In this document: positions 28,114 to 36,903 of the stretch, in pieces
How positions within the stretch are numbered: position 1 is the first letter of the stretch
How the letters are laid out: every line of letters starts with the position of its first letter
NCBI RefSeq assembly: GCF_031453675.1
Contig: NZ_JAVIZX010000001.1
Location: forward strand, 3,866,001 to 3,930,000
Length of the DNA: 64,000 nucleotides
Source of the DNA: Paracidovorax wautersii
GTDB taxonomy: Bacteria; Pseudomonadota; Gammaproteobacteria; Burkholderiales; Burkholderiaceae_C
Direction of reading: 5' to 3'
Translations under genes and position numbers: made by a program
The notes under the pieces: generated by a model
The model's input: the letters and a program-made list of their open reading frames with translations, nothing else
Database searches by the model: none
What the model was told of the DNA's origin: nothing

Positions 28114-29211
28114 ATGTCCTCTCCCCAAACCTCTCCCGACCTGTCCAGCCTGCGCGTGCAGATCGACAACATCGACCAGCAGCTGCTCACGCTGCTGAAC
28201 CAACGCGCTCTGGTGGCCGAGCGGGTGGGCGAAGTCAAGAAGCGCGAGGGCACGCCTTTCTTCCGCCCGGACCGCGTAGCCCAGGTGATCGACAAGATCC
28301 AGCACGCCAACCCCGGCCCGCTGAAGGGCGCGCACGTGACGGCCATCTGGCGCGAGATCATGTCTGCCTGTCTGGCGCTGGAATCGCCGCAGCGCGTGGC
28401 CGTGCTGGGCCCGGCCGGTACGTTCTGCGAACAGGCAGCCGTCGAATTCTTCGGCGGTGCCGCAGACCTGATGTACTGCGCCAACTTCGACGAGGTGTTC
28501 CACGCCACGGCGGCCGGCAGCGCGCAGTACGGCGTGGTCGGCGTCGAGAATTCGGTCGAGGGCGTCGTCACGCGCTCGCTCGACCTGTTCCTGCACACGC
28601 CTTGCCATGTCGTCGGCGAGGTCAGCCTGCTCGTGCGACACAACCTGCTGCGCCAATCGAACGCGCTGGAAGGCATCGAAGTGGTGCTGGCCCATCCGCA
28701 GGCGCTGGCCCAGTGCCAGGCCTGGCTGACCAAGCACCTGCCGCATGCCGAGCGGCGGCCCGTCTCCAGCAACGCCGAAGGCGCCCGTCTGGCCGCCACC
28801 AACCCTGCGTGGGCGGGCATTGCCAGCGAGCGCGCGGCATCGCAGTTCGGCCTGCACATCGTGTCGCACGCCATCCAGGACGATGCCTACAACCGCACGC
28901 GCTTCGCCATCATCTGTCTGCCGCACACGCTGCAGACGCCGCCGGCCAGCGGCAAGGACTGCACCAGCCTGGTGGTCTCCGTGCCCAACCGGCCCGGCGC
29001 CGTGCACGATCTGCTGGTGCCGTTGAAGACCCATGGCGTGTCGATGACGCGCTTCGAGTCGCGCCCCGCCCGCACGGGCCAGTGGGAGTATTACTTCTAC
29101 ATCGACCTGGACGGCCACCCCTCGCAGTCCCATGTGGCACGCGCGCTGGAAGAGCTGCGCAGCCTGTGCGCTTTCTACAAGGTGCTGGGTTCCTACCCGG
29201 TGGCGCCATGA
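28114..29211 (+). CDS. pheA: Chorismate mutase / prephenate dehydratase PheA
   Basis: 365 residues. Two steps from chorismate to phenylpyruvate. Chorismate mutase helices at 1-95 ('LRVQIDNIDQQLLTLLNQRALVAERVGEVKK'), prephenate dehydratase from about 95 ('VAVLGPAGTFCEQAA', 'YGVVGVENSVEGVVTRSLDL', 'NRTRFAIICL'), and a C-terminal ACT domain ('TSLVVSVPNRPGAVHDLLVPL', 'ESRPARTGQWEYYFYIDLDGH'). The 'GALV' and 'ESRP' ACT motifs bind Phe for feedback inhibition, and 'ESRP' is intact. Next gene tyrA starts 60 bases later. Confidence 0.95.
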   Translation: MSSPQTSPDLSSLRVQIDNIDQQLLTLLNQRALVAERVGEVKKREGTPFFRPDRVAQVIDKIQHANPGPLKGAHVTAIWREIMSACLALESPQRVAVLGPAGTFCEQAAVEFFGGAADLMYCANFDEVFHATAAGSAQYGVVGVENSVEGVVTRSLDLFLHTPCHVVGEVSLLVRHNLLRQSNALEGIEVVLAHPQALAQCQAWLTKHLPHAERRPVSSNAEGARLAATNPAWAGIASERAASQFGLHIVSHAIQDDAYNRTRFAIICLPHTLQTPPASGKDCTSLVVSVPNRPGAVHDLLVPLKTHGVSMTRFESRPARTGQWEYYFYIDLDGHPSQSHVARALEELRSLCAFYKVLGSYPVAP

Positions 29212-29271
29212 GCGGGAATGCCAACGGCGGGGCCGCCTGCGCGATGTGCCTCACGCGCGCCGGGAGCCGGC

Positions 29272-30156
29272 ATGTTTGAGCAACTGGGCCTCATCGGCTG
29301 CGGCCTCATGGGCGGCTCCTTCGCGCTGGCCCTGAAAAAGGCCGGGCTGGTGAAGCGCGTGGTGGGCTACAGCAAATCGCCCTCCACCACGGACCGCGCG
29401 CGGCAGCTCGGGGTGATCGACGTCGAAGCGCCCTCGGCGCTGCTCGCCGTGGCCGGTGCGGACATCGTTCTGCTGGCCGTTCCGGTCGCCGCCACGGAAT
29501 CGACGCTCAAGGCCATCAAGCACCTGGTGACGCCGCAGATGCTCATCATGGACGTGGGCTCCACCAAGGGCGACGTCGTGGCCGCGGCCCGCAGCGCGCT
29601 ACGCGACCAGATCGGCTCTTTCGTGCCGGCGCACCCCATCACGGGGCGCGAAGTGTCCGGGGTTGAGTACGCCGATGCCGATCTGTACAGCGGCCGCCAA
29701 GTCATCCTGACGCCCATCGAACGCACGCTCACCCTGCAGCTACGCCGCGCCGAGGAAACCTGGGCCGCCCTGGGCTGCCGTGTGCAGAGCATGTCGCCCG
29801 AGTCGCATGACGCCGCCTTTGCGGCCGTCAGCCACCTGCCGCACCTGCTGGCGTTCGCCATGATGAACAGCATCACCGCCCAGCCCGAAGGCGATGCCTT
29901 CCTGTCGCTGGCCGGGCCCGGCTTCCGCGATTTCACGCGCATCGCCGCAGGCGATCCGAAAATGTGGCGCGACATCCTGCTGGCCAACCGCGAGGAACTG
30001 CTGACGCAGTCCAAGCTGTTCCAGCTGGCACTGCAGCAGTTCGAGCACGCCATGAAGAAGGACGACGCGCAGGCTGTCGAAGACATGATCACCCTGGCCA
30101 GCGAGACCCGGGCGCACTGGCGCATGGGTGCGCAGCGCACCTCCAAGCACTCCTGA
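29272..30156 (+). CDS. tyrA: Prephenate dehydrogenase TyrA
   Basis: 294 residues. NAD(P)-dependent oxidative decarboxylation of prephenate to 4-hydroxyphenylpyruvate. Rossmann start '[25 protein letters not shown]', '[16 protein letters not shown]', '[11 protein letters not shown]', '[18 protein letters not shown]' and '[10 protein letters not shown]'. ATG 29272 gives the standard N-terminus; an in-frame ATG at 29218 adds 18 poorly conserved residues. Stop overlaps the aroA start (TGATG), showing translational coupling. Confidence 0.94.
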   Translation: MFEQLGLIGCGLMGGSFALALKKAGLVKRVVGYSKSPSTTDRARQLGVIDVEAPSALLAVAGADIVLLAVPVAATESTLKAIKHLVTPQMLIMDVGSTKGDVVAAARSALRDQIGSFVPAHPITGREVSGVEYADADLYSGRQVILTPIERTLTLQLRRAEETWAALGCRVQSMSPESHDAAFAAVSHLPHLLAFAMMNSITAQPEGDAFLSLAGPGFRDFTRIAAGDPKMWRDILLANREELLTQSKLFQLALQQFEHAMKKDDAQAVEDMITLASETRAHWRMGAQRTSKHS

Positions 30157-32183
30157 TGTACGACACCGCCTTTCTCGACCTGCCGCCGCTGGCTTCCGCC
30201 GGCGGAGAGGTTCTGCTGCCTGGCTCCAAGAGCATCTCCAACCGCGTGCTGCTGCTGGCCGCGCTGAGCGAAGGCACGACCACCATCCACGATCTGCTGG
30301 ACTCTGACGACACGCGCGTCATGCTCACCGCGCTGCGCGAACTGGGCTGCCAGGTCACGCCCGCCCAGGCCACACCGGGCCAACCCGTGCAGATCACCGG
30401 CATCGATGGTGCCCTGCCCAACAATGCGCGCGTGCAATTGTTCCTCGGCAATGCCGGTACCGCCATGCGCCCGCTGACGGCGGCCCTGGCCGTGTTGGGC
30501 GGCAGCTTCGAGATGACCGGCGTGCCGCGGATGTACGAGCGCCCCATCGGCGACCTGGTGGACGCCCTGCGGCAGCTGGGCTGCCACATCGACTACCTGG
30601 GCAACCCCGGTTTTCCGCCGCTGCGGATCGGCCAGCCCGACTCCAGCCAGCTGAGCGATGCGCCCATCACCGTACGCGGCGATGTTTCCAGCCAGTTCCT
30701 GACCTCGCTGCTGATGGCCCTGCCCCTGCTGGCGACGGAACGCGACATTCATATCGAGGTGGTGGGCGAGCTGATCTCCAAGCCCTACATCCACATCACG
30801 CTGGAGCTGCTGGCCCGCTTCGGCATCGCTGTGCGCAACGAAGGCTGGCAGCGCTTCGTGATTCCGGCCGGCAGCCGCTACCGCTCGCCCAGCACGATCC
30901 ATGTCGAGGCCGACGCCTCGTCCGCTAGCTATTTCATAGCGCTTGGCGCAATTGCAGCAAGCGCCGAAGGCCAAAATGGCATCAAAATCCTGGGCGTGGG
31001 CCTGGATTCGATCCAGGGCGACATCCGCTTCACGGAAGCCGCCCAGGCCATGGGCGCCGCCATCACCGGCGGGCCCAACTGGCTGCACATCCGGCGCGGC
31101 ACGTGGCCGCTCAAGGCCATCGACCTGGACTGCAACCACATCCCAGACGCCGCCATGACGCTGGCCGTCATGGCGCTGTACGCCGAAGGGACGACCACGC
31201 TGCGCAACATCGCCAGCTGGCGGGTCAAGGAGACCGACCGCATCGCCGCTATGGCGACCGAGCTGCGCAAGCTTGGTGCCACCGTGGAGGAAGGCGCAGA
31301 CTACCTCCGCGTCACACCGCCCGCCGGCCCGGGCGGCTGGCGCATCGGCAGCATCCACACCTACGACGACCACCGCGTGGCCATGTGCTTCTCGCTGGCG
31401 GCCTTCAACCCGGCGGGCCTGCCTGTGCGCATCGAAGACCCGAAGTGCGTCGCCAAGACCTTTCCGGACTACTTCGAGGCGCTGTTCAGCGTCGCCCACA
31501 CGGCGACCGCGTCCGTGCCCGTGATTTGCATCGACGGTCCCACCGCCTCGGGCAAGGGCACGGTAGCGGCTGCGGTCGCCCGCCGCCTGGGCTACCGCTT
31601 CCTCGACTCCGGTGCCATGTACCGCATCACCGCGCTCGCTGCAGCGCGCGCCGGGCTGGCGATCGATGCGCAACACGAACCGCAGATCGCAGCCCTCGCC
31701 CGCACCCTGCCCGTGCGCTTCGAGGACGGCCGCATCTGGCTGGGCCAGGACGACGTGACCGATGCCATCCGTACCGAAGAGGCCGGCATGAACGCCTCCC
31801 GCGTCTCGGCCCTGCCCTCGGTGCGCGAGGCGCTGGTGGCGCTGCAGCACGGCTTCCGGCGCCTGCCGGGCCTCGTCGCTGACGGGCGCGATATGGGCAC
31901 GGTGATCTTCCCGGAAGCCCCGCTCAAGGTCTATCTGACCGCCAGCGCCGCCTGCCGCGCGGAGCGCCGGCATAAACAATTGATTTCAAAGGGAATTTCG
32001 GCTAACATAGCCGACCTTCGCGCCGACCTAGAGGCGCGCGACGCACGGGACAGTTCTCGCAGCGTGGCGCCCTTGAAGCCTGCCGAAGATGCTTTGGTGC
32101 TGGACAACTCCACGCTCACGGTCGATGAGGCCGTTGAACAAGTGGTTGCCTGGTGGCTGGAGCGCCAGCCTTTCGCTACCTGA
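30156..32183 (+). CDS. aroA-cmk: Fused EPSP synthase (AroA) / cytidylate kinase (Cmk)
   Basis: 675 residues, two enzymes in one chain. AroA part (about 1-450): '[20 protein letters not shown]', '[15 protein letters not shown]' and '[18 protein letters not shown]' are the EPSP synthase signatures. Cmk part (about 454-675): P-loop '[32 protein letters not shown]' and '[11 protein letters not shown]'; the CMP-binding insert is conserved. AroA makes EPSP in the shikimate pathway; Cmk phosphorylates CMP/dCMP. In many bacteria the two are adjacent separate genes; no stop or start separates them here. The start overlaps the tyrA stop. Residues about 257-276 are possibly read from a repeat copy. Confidence 0.93.
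   Translation: MYDTAFLDLPPLASAGGEVLLPGSKSISNRVLLLAALSEGTTTIHDLLDSDDTRVMLTALRELGCQVTPAQATPGQPVQITGIDGALPNNARVQLFLGNAGTAMRPLTAALAVLGGSFEMTGVPRMYERPIGDLVDALRQLGCHIDYLGNPGFPPLRIGQPDSSQLSDAPITVRGDVSSQFLTSLLMALPLLATERDIHIEVVGELISKPYIHITLELLARFGIAVRNEGWQRFVIPAGSRYRSPSTIHVEADASSASYFIALGAIAASAEGQNGIKILGVGLDSIQGDIRFTEAAQAMGAAITGGPNWLHIRRGTWPLKAIDLDCNHIPDAAMTLAVMALYAEGTTTLRNIASWRVKETDRIAAMATELRKLGATVEEGADYLRVTPPAGPGGWRIGSIHTYDDHRVAMCFSLAAFNPAGLPVRIEDPKCVAKTFPDYFEALFSVAHTATASVPVICIDGPTASGKGTVAAAVARRLGYRFLDSGAMYRITALAAARAGLAIDAQHEPQIAALARTLPVRFEDGRIWLGQDDVTDAIRTEEAGMNASRVSALPSVREALVALQHGFRRLPGLVADGRDMGTVIFPEAPLKVYLTASAACRAERRHKQLISKGISANIADLRADLEARDARDSSRSVAPLKPAEDALVLDNSTLTVDEAVEQVVAWWLERQPFAT
30924..30985. 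repeat. Possible dispersed palindromic repeat, copy 7, inside aroA
   Basis: 'tagctatttcataGCGCTTggcgcaattgcagcAAGCGC' followed by 'cgaaggccaaaatggcatcaaaat' follows the family in arm, core and tail order, but part of it encodes residues ('[10 protein letters not shown]') common in AroA, so the similarity could be partly chance. Confidence 0.45.
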
Positions 32184-32367
32184 GCGGGGGCCGGCATCCG
32201 AAGCCGCGAGGCCTCGGGCGGGCCCGCACAGCCCCCATCGCGCCTCCAGCGCCCGGCCGTGCGGTTTCACAACCTAACCGCGGTTCTGCCGCAAAAAACC
32301 TCCGCAAGCAGCTATAAAAACGATGGCAACGGTGCCACCGGAATCCTGTTTGCGGCTGAGGAAACAC

Positions 32368-34053
32368 ATGTCTGAATCTTTTGCCGCCCTTTTTGAAGAG
32401 TCGTTGACGCGCACCGAAATGCGCCCAGGCGAAGTCATCACCGCTGAAGTCGTGCGCGTCGAGCACAACTTCGTCGTGGTGAACGCAGGCCTCAAGTCCG
32501 AAGCCTACGTGCCCCTGGAAGAGTTCAAGAACGACAAGGGCGAAGTCGAAGTCCAGGTGGGCGATTTCGTCTCCGTGGCCATCGGCTCGATCGAAAACGG
32601 TTACGGCGACACCATCCTGTCGCGTGACACCGCCAAGCGCCTGGCTTCGTGGCTGGCGCTGGAAAAGGCCCTGGAATCCGGCGAATTCGTCACCGGCACG
32701 ACCAGCGGCAAGGTCAAGGGTGGCCTGACGGTGCTGGTCAACGGCATCCGCGCCTTCCTGCCCGGTTCGCTGATCGACACGCGTCCGATCAAGGACCTGA
32801 CGCCCTACGAAAACAAGACCCTGGAATTCAAGGTCATCAAGCTGGACCGCAAGCGCAACAACGTGGTGTTGTCGCGCCGCGCTGTGGTGGAAGCCTCCAT
32901 GGGCGAAGAGCGCGCCAAGCTGATGGAAACCCTGAAGGAAGGCTCCATCGTGCAAGGCGTGGTCAAGAACATCACCGAATACGGCGCGTTCGTGGACCTG
33001 GGCGGCATCGACGGCCTGCTGCACATCACCGACATGGCATGGCGCCGCGTACGTCACCCCTCGGAAGTGGTGACGGCTGGCCAGGAAATCACGGCCAAGA
33101 TCCTGAAGTTCGACACCGAAAAGAACCGCGTGTCCCTGGGCCTGAAGCAAATGGGCGACGACCCCTGGATGGGCGTTTCGCGTCGCTATCCTTCGGGCAC
33201 CCGCCTGTTCGGCAAGGTCACGAACATCGCCGACTACGGCGCGTTCGTGGAACTGGAACCCGGCATCGAAGGCCTGGTCCACGTGTCCGAAATGGACTGG
33301 ACGAACAAGAACATCGCTCCTTCCAAGCTCGTGTCGCTGGGTGACGAAGTCGAAGTCATGGTCCTCGAGATCGACGAAGACAAGCGCCGCATCAGCCTGG
33401 GCATGAAGCAGTGCAAGGCCAACCCCTGGCAAGAGTTCGCCCAGAACACCAAGCGCGGCGACCGCGTGAAGGGCCCGATCAAGTCGATCACCGACTTCGG
33501 CGTGTTCGTGGGCCTGGCTGCCGGCATCGACGGCCTGGTGCACCTGTCCGACCTGTCGTGGAACGAGGCTGGTGAAGCCGCTGTCCGCAACTACAAGAAG
33601 GGCCAGGAAGTCGAAGCCATCGTGCTGGCCGTGGACGTGGACCGCGAACGCATCTCCCTGGGCATCAAGCAGCTCGACGGCGACCCGTTCACCACGTTCG
33701 TGACCGTGAACGACAAGGGCCAGACGGTGACCGGCAAGGTCAAGACCGTGGACGCCCGTGGCGCTGAAATCGACCTCGGCGAAGACATCGTAGGCTACCT
33801 GCGCGCTTCGGAAATCTCCCGCGACCGCGTGGAAGATGCCCGCAACGTGCTGAAGGAAGGCGACGAAGTCACGGCCGTGGTGGTGAACGTGGATCGCAAG
33901 ACCCGCAACATCCAGCTGTCGATCAAGGCCAAGGACATGGCGGACGAGCAAGGCGCCATGGCTTCCCTGTCGCAACAGTCGGCCCGCGAAAGCGCCGGCA
34001 CGACCAGCCTGGGCGCCCTGCTGCGCGCCAAGCTGGACAACTCCGACAAGTAA
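32368..34053 (+). CDS. rpsA: 30S ribosomal protein S1
   Basis: 561 residues. Binds mRNA at the ribosome and helps it unfold. Six S1 RNA-binding domains: the third to sixth show '[19 protein letters not shown]', '[20 protein letters not shown]', '[20 protein letters not shown]' and '[18 protein letters not shown]'. The N-terminus '[26 protein letters not shown]' binds S2. GAGGAA before ATG 32368. The 184-base leader after cmk has a 'TATAAA' at 32313 and may hold its own promoter; codon use is stricter than in neighbours, as expected for a highly expressed gene. Confidence 0.97.
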   Translation: MSESFAALFEESLTRTEMRPGEVITAEVVRVEHNFVVVNAGLKSEAYVPLEEFKNDKGEVEVQVGDFVSVAIGSIENGYGDTILSRDTAKRLASWLALEKALESGEFVTGTTSGKVKGGLTVLVNGIRAFLPGSLIDTRPIKDLTPYENKTLEFKVIKLDRKRNNVVLSRRAVVEASMGEERAKLMETLKEGSIVQGVVKNITEYGAFVDLGGIDGLLHITDMAWRRVRHPSEVVTAGQEITAKILKFDTEKNRVSLGLKQMGDDPWMGVSRRYPSGTRLFGKVTNIADYGAFVELEPGIEGLVHVSEMDWTNKNIAPSKLVSLGDEVEVMVLEIDEDKRRISLGMKQCKANPWQEFAQNTKRGDRVKGPIKSITDFGVFVGLAAGIDGLVHLSDLSWNEAGEAAVRNYKKGQEVEAIVLAVDVDRERISLGIKQLDGDPFTTFVTVNDKGQTVTGKVKTVDARGAEIDLGEDIVGYLRASEISRDRVEDARNVLKEGDEVTAVVVNVDRKTRNIQLSIKAKDMADEQGAMASLSQQSARESAGTTSLGALLRAKLDNSDK

Positions 34054-34094
34054 GCAAAGCGAAGGCATGCCGGCCGGGCTCTCCGGCTGGCAAC

Positions 34095-34125
34095 GGCGGG
34101 CGCCTTGTGCGCCCGCCTCTTTTTG
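34095..34125 (+). terminator. Terminator/attenuator between rpsA and ihfB
   Basis: Stem GGCGGGCGC / GCGCCCGCC with a 5-base loop, followed by TCTTTTTG, 22 bases before the ihfB start. Confidence 0.85.
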
Positions 34126-34146
34126 TGAACCACGCAGCTCCTTTCC

Positions 34147-34464
34147 ATGACCCGATCTGACCTCGTCGAAGAACTGGCCGCGCGCTTTGGCCAGCTCACG
34201 CAGCGCGACGCCGAGTACGCCGTCAAGACCATCCTGGACGCTGTCGGCGACGCCCTGGTGCGCGGACACCGCATCGAGATCCGAGGCTTCGGCAGCTTTT
34301 CGGTCAACCGGCGGCCGCCCCGCATGGGCCGCAATCCCCGCAGCGGCGAGGCCGTGGCCATCCCGGAAAAGCGGGTGCCCCATTTCAAGCCGGGCAAGGC
34401 CCTGCGCGAGGCCGTTGATGCCCGCACCGCACAGTTGAAGGACAGGCCAGAAAACGCTATTTAA
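34147..34464 (+). CDS. ihfB: Integration host factor subunit beta
   Basis: 105 residues. DNA-bending protein, pairs with IhfA. Typical HU/IHF pattern: '[31 protein letters not shown]', '[27 protein letters not shown]' (DNA-binding arm with the intercalating Pro), '[13 protein letters not shown]'. The last codons and the TAA lie in repeat copy 8, so the C-terminal 'NAI' may be repeat-derived. Conserved position after rpsA; a terminator between them suggests only part of the rpsA transcripts reach ihfB. Confidence 0.96.
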   Translation: MTRSDLVEELAARFGQLTQRDAEYAVKTILDAVGDALVRGHRIEIRGFGSFSVNRRPPRMGRNPRSGEAVAIPEKRVPHFKPGKALREAVDARTAQLKDRPENAI

Positions 34465-34512
34465 ACAATAGCAAACTGCGCTTATCAGTCCTGCACCGAG
34501 GCCACTTTTGAC
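34454..34512. repeat. Dispersed palindromic repeat, copy 8 (degenerate), at the end of ihfB
   Basis: 'acgctatttaaacaatagcaaactGCGCTTatcagtcctgcaccgaggccacttttgac': left arm and tail recognisable; right half of the core decayed. Provides the ihfB stop codon. Confidence 0.65.
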
Positions 34513-34616
34513 ATACAGTTGAACGTTCGCACACCTTAGCCTCTCCGGACGGCAACAGTGCTTGCGACCACCGGCCAGCACTCCTCTTAGAATCTCCCCA
34601 CCACCCGAGGAGACGC

Positions 34617-34934
34617 ATGAAATACCTCCTGTGGCTGCTCAAGGCAGCCATTTTTTTTACGCTTTTCGCTTTCGCGCTGAACAACCAGCAAGACGCCACC
34701 GTCCACCTCTTCTTCGGCACGCACTGGAGCGCGCCGCTGGTGCTGGTGGTGCTCACGGCGTTCGCGGCCGGCCTGATCGTCGGGGTGCTGGGCATGGTCC
34801 CGCGCTGGTGGAAGCACCGCAATGCCGCGCGCCGCGCACAGTCTGGCTCCCCCGCCACGGACGCCCCGCCGCCTGACGCAGGCCTGCGCGCCGCCGTCCC
34901 CTCCCCCGCCTCTTCCGCCGACCCTCTGGCCTGA
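34617..34934 (+). CDS. lapA: Lipopolysaccharide assembly protein LapA
   Basis: 105 residues. Two membrane helices (about 5-21 and 41-60) with the DUF1049 signature 'FAFALNNQQDATVHLFFG' and 'FAAGLIVGVLGMVPRWWKHRN', then a Pro/Ala cytoplasmic tail. Works with LapB in controlling LPS synthesis. AGGAG six bases before ATG 34617. lapB follows 15 bases later, in the same order as in many proteobacteria. Confidence 0.9.
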   Translation: MKYLLWLLKAAIFFTLFAFALNNQQDATVHLFFGTHWSAPLVLVVLTAFAAGLIVGVLGMVPRWWKHRNAARRAQSGSPATDAPPPDAGLRAAVPSPASSADPLA

Positions 34935-34948
34935 CCGGCCCGCGCTCC

Positions 34949-36106
34949 ATGGAATTCGATCTCAGCTGGATCCTTCTGGGCCTGCCCCTGGCCTTCGTCC
35001 TCGGGTGGCTGGCCTCCCGCTTCGACCTGCGCCAGTTGCGCGAGGAAAACCGGCGCGCGCCCAAGGCGTATTTCAAGGGGCTGAACTTCCTGCTCAACGA
35101 GCAGCAGGACCAGGCCATCGACGCCTTCATCGAAGCCGTGCAGAACGACCCCGACACCTCGGAGCTGCACTTTGCGCTCGGCAACCTGTTCCGGCGCCGG
35201 GGCGAGTACAACCGCGCCGTGCGGGTGCACGAGCACCTGCTCTCGCGGGGGGACCTGAGCCGCAGCGACCGCGAACGGGCGCAGCATGCGCTGGCACTCG
35301 ACTTCCTGAAAGCCGGACTGCTCGACCGGGCCGAGGACGCCTTGCGGCGCCTGGAGGGCAGCCCCTTCGAGGGCCAGGCCCGGCTGGCGCTGCTGGCCAT
35401 CTACGAGCGCTCACGCGACTGGCCCCAGGCGACCGCCATCGCCGGCAAGATGCACGGCTCACACCAGGGCGACTTCAGCACCCGGCAGGCCCATTACCTG
35501 TGCGAGCAGGCCCTGGCCCAGGCGGCACACGGCGACCTGCCCGCGGCGCAAGCCCAGCTGCGCGAGGCCATCGCGGCAGCGCCGCAAGCGCCGCGCGCCT
35601 ACATCGAACTGGCCCGCCTGCAACAGCGCATGGGCCAGCCGGCCGAAGCGCTGGAAACGCTGCTCAGGCTGGAGCAAACCGCGCCCGCCGCCCTGCCCCT
35701 GGCTGCGCCACTGCTGGTGGAAGCCGCCCAGGCCACGCAGCGCACCGACGCGGTGTACGACCTGCTGCGGGAGCGCTACGCCCAGGCCCCGTCGCTCGAC
35801 CTGCTGGAAAGCATCGTGGCGATGGACGCAGCCTCGGGCCAGCCGGACGCGCCGGGCCGCGAATGGTATGTGCGCCATCTGGAGAAGGAGCCCTCGCTCG
35901 TTGCTGCCGCGAAATGGCTGGCTGGCGAAAAGCTCGAACACGAGCAGTTCCATCCCCAGATCCAGCGCGCCCTGGACCAAGCAGCCAAGCCGTTGACGCG
36001 CTACCGCTGCGCGGCCTGCGGCTTCGAGGCGCGCCAGCATTTCTGGCAGTGCCCTGGGTGCCAGACCTGGGACAGCTACCCTGCCCGCCGGGTGGAAGAG
36101 CTGTAA
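34949..36106 (+). CDS. lapB: Lipopolysaccharide assembly protein LapB (TPR and rubredoxin-like)
   Basis: 385 residues. N-terminal membrane helix ('WILLGLPLAFVLGWLASRFD'), several TPR repeats ('QQDQAIDAFIEAVQNDPDTSELHFALGNLFRRRGEYNRAV'), and a C-terminal zinc-ribbon/rubredoxin domain with two CxxC pairs ('YRCAACGF' and 'WQCPGCQTWD'). LapB controls LpxC breakdown by FtsH in enterobacteria. Forms an operon with lapA. Confidence 0.95.
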   Translation: MEFDLSWILLGLPLAFVLGWLASRFDLRQLREENRRAPKAYFKGLNFLLNEQQDQAIDAFIEAVQNDPDTSELHFALGNLFRRRGEYNRAVRVHEHLLSRGDLSRSDRERAQHALALDFLKAGLLDRAEDALRRLEGSPFEGQARLALLAIYERSRDWPQATAIAGKMHGSHQGDFSTRQAHYLCEQALAQAAHGDLPAAQAQLREAIAAAPQAPRAYIELARLQQRMGQPAEALETLLRLEQTAPAALPLAAPLLVEAAQATQRTDAVYDLLRERYAQAPSLDLLESIVAMDAASGQPDAPGREWYVRHLEKEPSLVAAAKWLAGEKLEHEQFHPQIQRALDQAAKPLTRYRCAACGFEARQHFWQCPGCQTWDSYPARRVEEL

Positions 36107-36247
36107 GAGCCTGTTCAAGGCCTGCCGCTGCCTGCCGTGGCGGGGTGCGCGCCCAGGCCCTTGCCCGGCCCGGATCAGTTTCACGTCAGCAAGGCAACCC
36201 AACATGGCTTGCGCAGCACCATCGCTGCGCAAGACAAGGGGTGGGTC

Positions 36248-36562
36248 ATGTGGAAAAATTTGCTCGGCTTCATCGCCATGCTGGCGGCCGCCACGGCCTT
36301 CGCAGCCGTGGACATCAACAAAGCCTCGGAAGCCGACCTGGACGGCATCAAGGGCATCGGGCCGTCGCTGTCAGGCCGCATTCTGGCGGAGAGAAAGAAG
36401 GCGCCTTTCAAGGACTGGGCAGACCTGATCGCGCGGGTCCAGGGCGTGGGTCCAGGCTCCGCCCGCAAGTTTTCTGCCGAGGGGCTCACAGTGAACGGTG
36501 CTGGCTTCGACGCCACGCAGGCAGCAGCGGCTGGCGCGGCGGCCCAGCCTGCCAGCCGCTAG
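36248..36562 (+). CDS. ComEA-like helix-hairpin-helix DNA-binding protein
   Basis: 104 residues. Signal-like hydrophobic start ('LLGFIAMLAAATAFAA'), then two helix-hairpin-helix motifs: 'DINKASEADLDGIKGIGPSLSGRI' and 'LIARVQGVGPGSARKFSAEGL'. The domain binds double-stranded DNA; in competence systems ComEA pulls DNA through the periplasm. No other competence gene is adjacent. ATG 36248 is preferred; an in-frame start at 36137 would add 37 residues with no signal peptide. Low-complexity Ala-rich tail. Confidence 0.82.
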   Translation: MWKNLLGFIAMLAAATAFAAVDINKASEADLDGIKGIGPSLSGRILAERKKAPFKDWADLIARVQGVGPGSARKFSAEGLTVNGAGFDATQAAAAGAAAQPASR

Positions 36563-36903
36563 GTCGGGCACGAGCGCTGCGGCCCACGCGGACCCGCGCT
36601 TCGTGCACCGACGGCAGGCCTGCCGCGCTGCCCCCTGAAAACTGCCCCCTGAAACCTGCTCCGTGGCCCTGCCCGCGGCATCAACAGAGCACCCTGTGCC
36701 GCAGTAGCGCCCCGCCCGGTGCGGGCTAGAGCGATTGAAGCGGCATCCCTCCGGAAACGCGTAGAGGGGCCCTGAGCGAAACCCCCGGAAGAACGGCCAG
36801 ACATTCATCGCATGTTTTCTGCTGCCGGCCCAAGGCCAATGGCCCGAGTCTGCTCGGGTTTTCATAGCGGCGGTTGGGGGCTTGCCCGTAGAATCTTTCG
36901 CAC
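36563..36903. other. Intergenic region before the mrp operon
   Basis: 341 bases. Contains a terminator-like CCCGAG / CTCGGG hairpin with TTTT at 36843-36862, probably for ComEA-like gene readthrough or as an mrp leader element, and a short direct repeat 'ctgccccctgaaa' (near 36629 and 36643). No gene supported on either strand. Confidence 0.5.
36843..36862 (+). terminator. Terminator-like hairpin upstream of mrpA
   Basis: CCCGAG / CTCGGG with loop TCTG and TTTT, 41 bases before the mrpA start codon. The distance suggests either the end of an upstream transcript or an attenuator in the leader. Confidence 0.55.

Noticed and set aside
29367-31979. 870-codon open frame opposite tyrA-aroA
   Set aside because: Runs across two conserved genes on the plus strand without motifs of its own.
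32176-34581. 801-codon open frame opposite rpsA and ihfB
   Set aside because: Mirror of the S1 repeats, no independent support.
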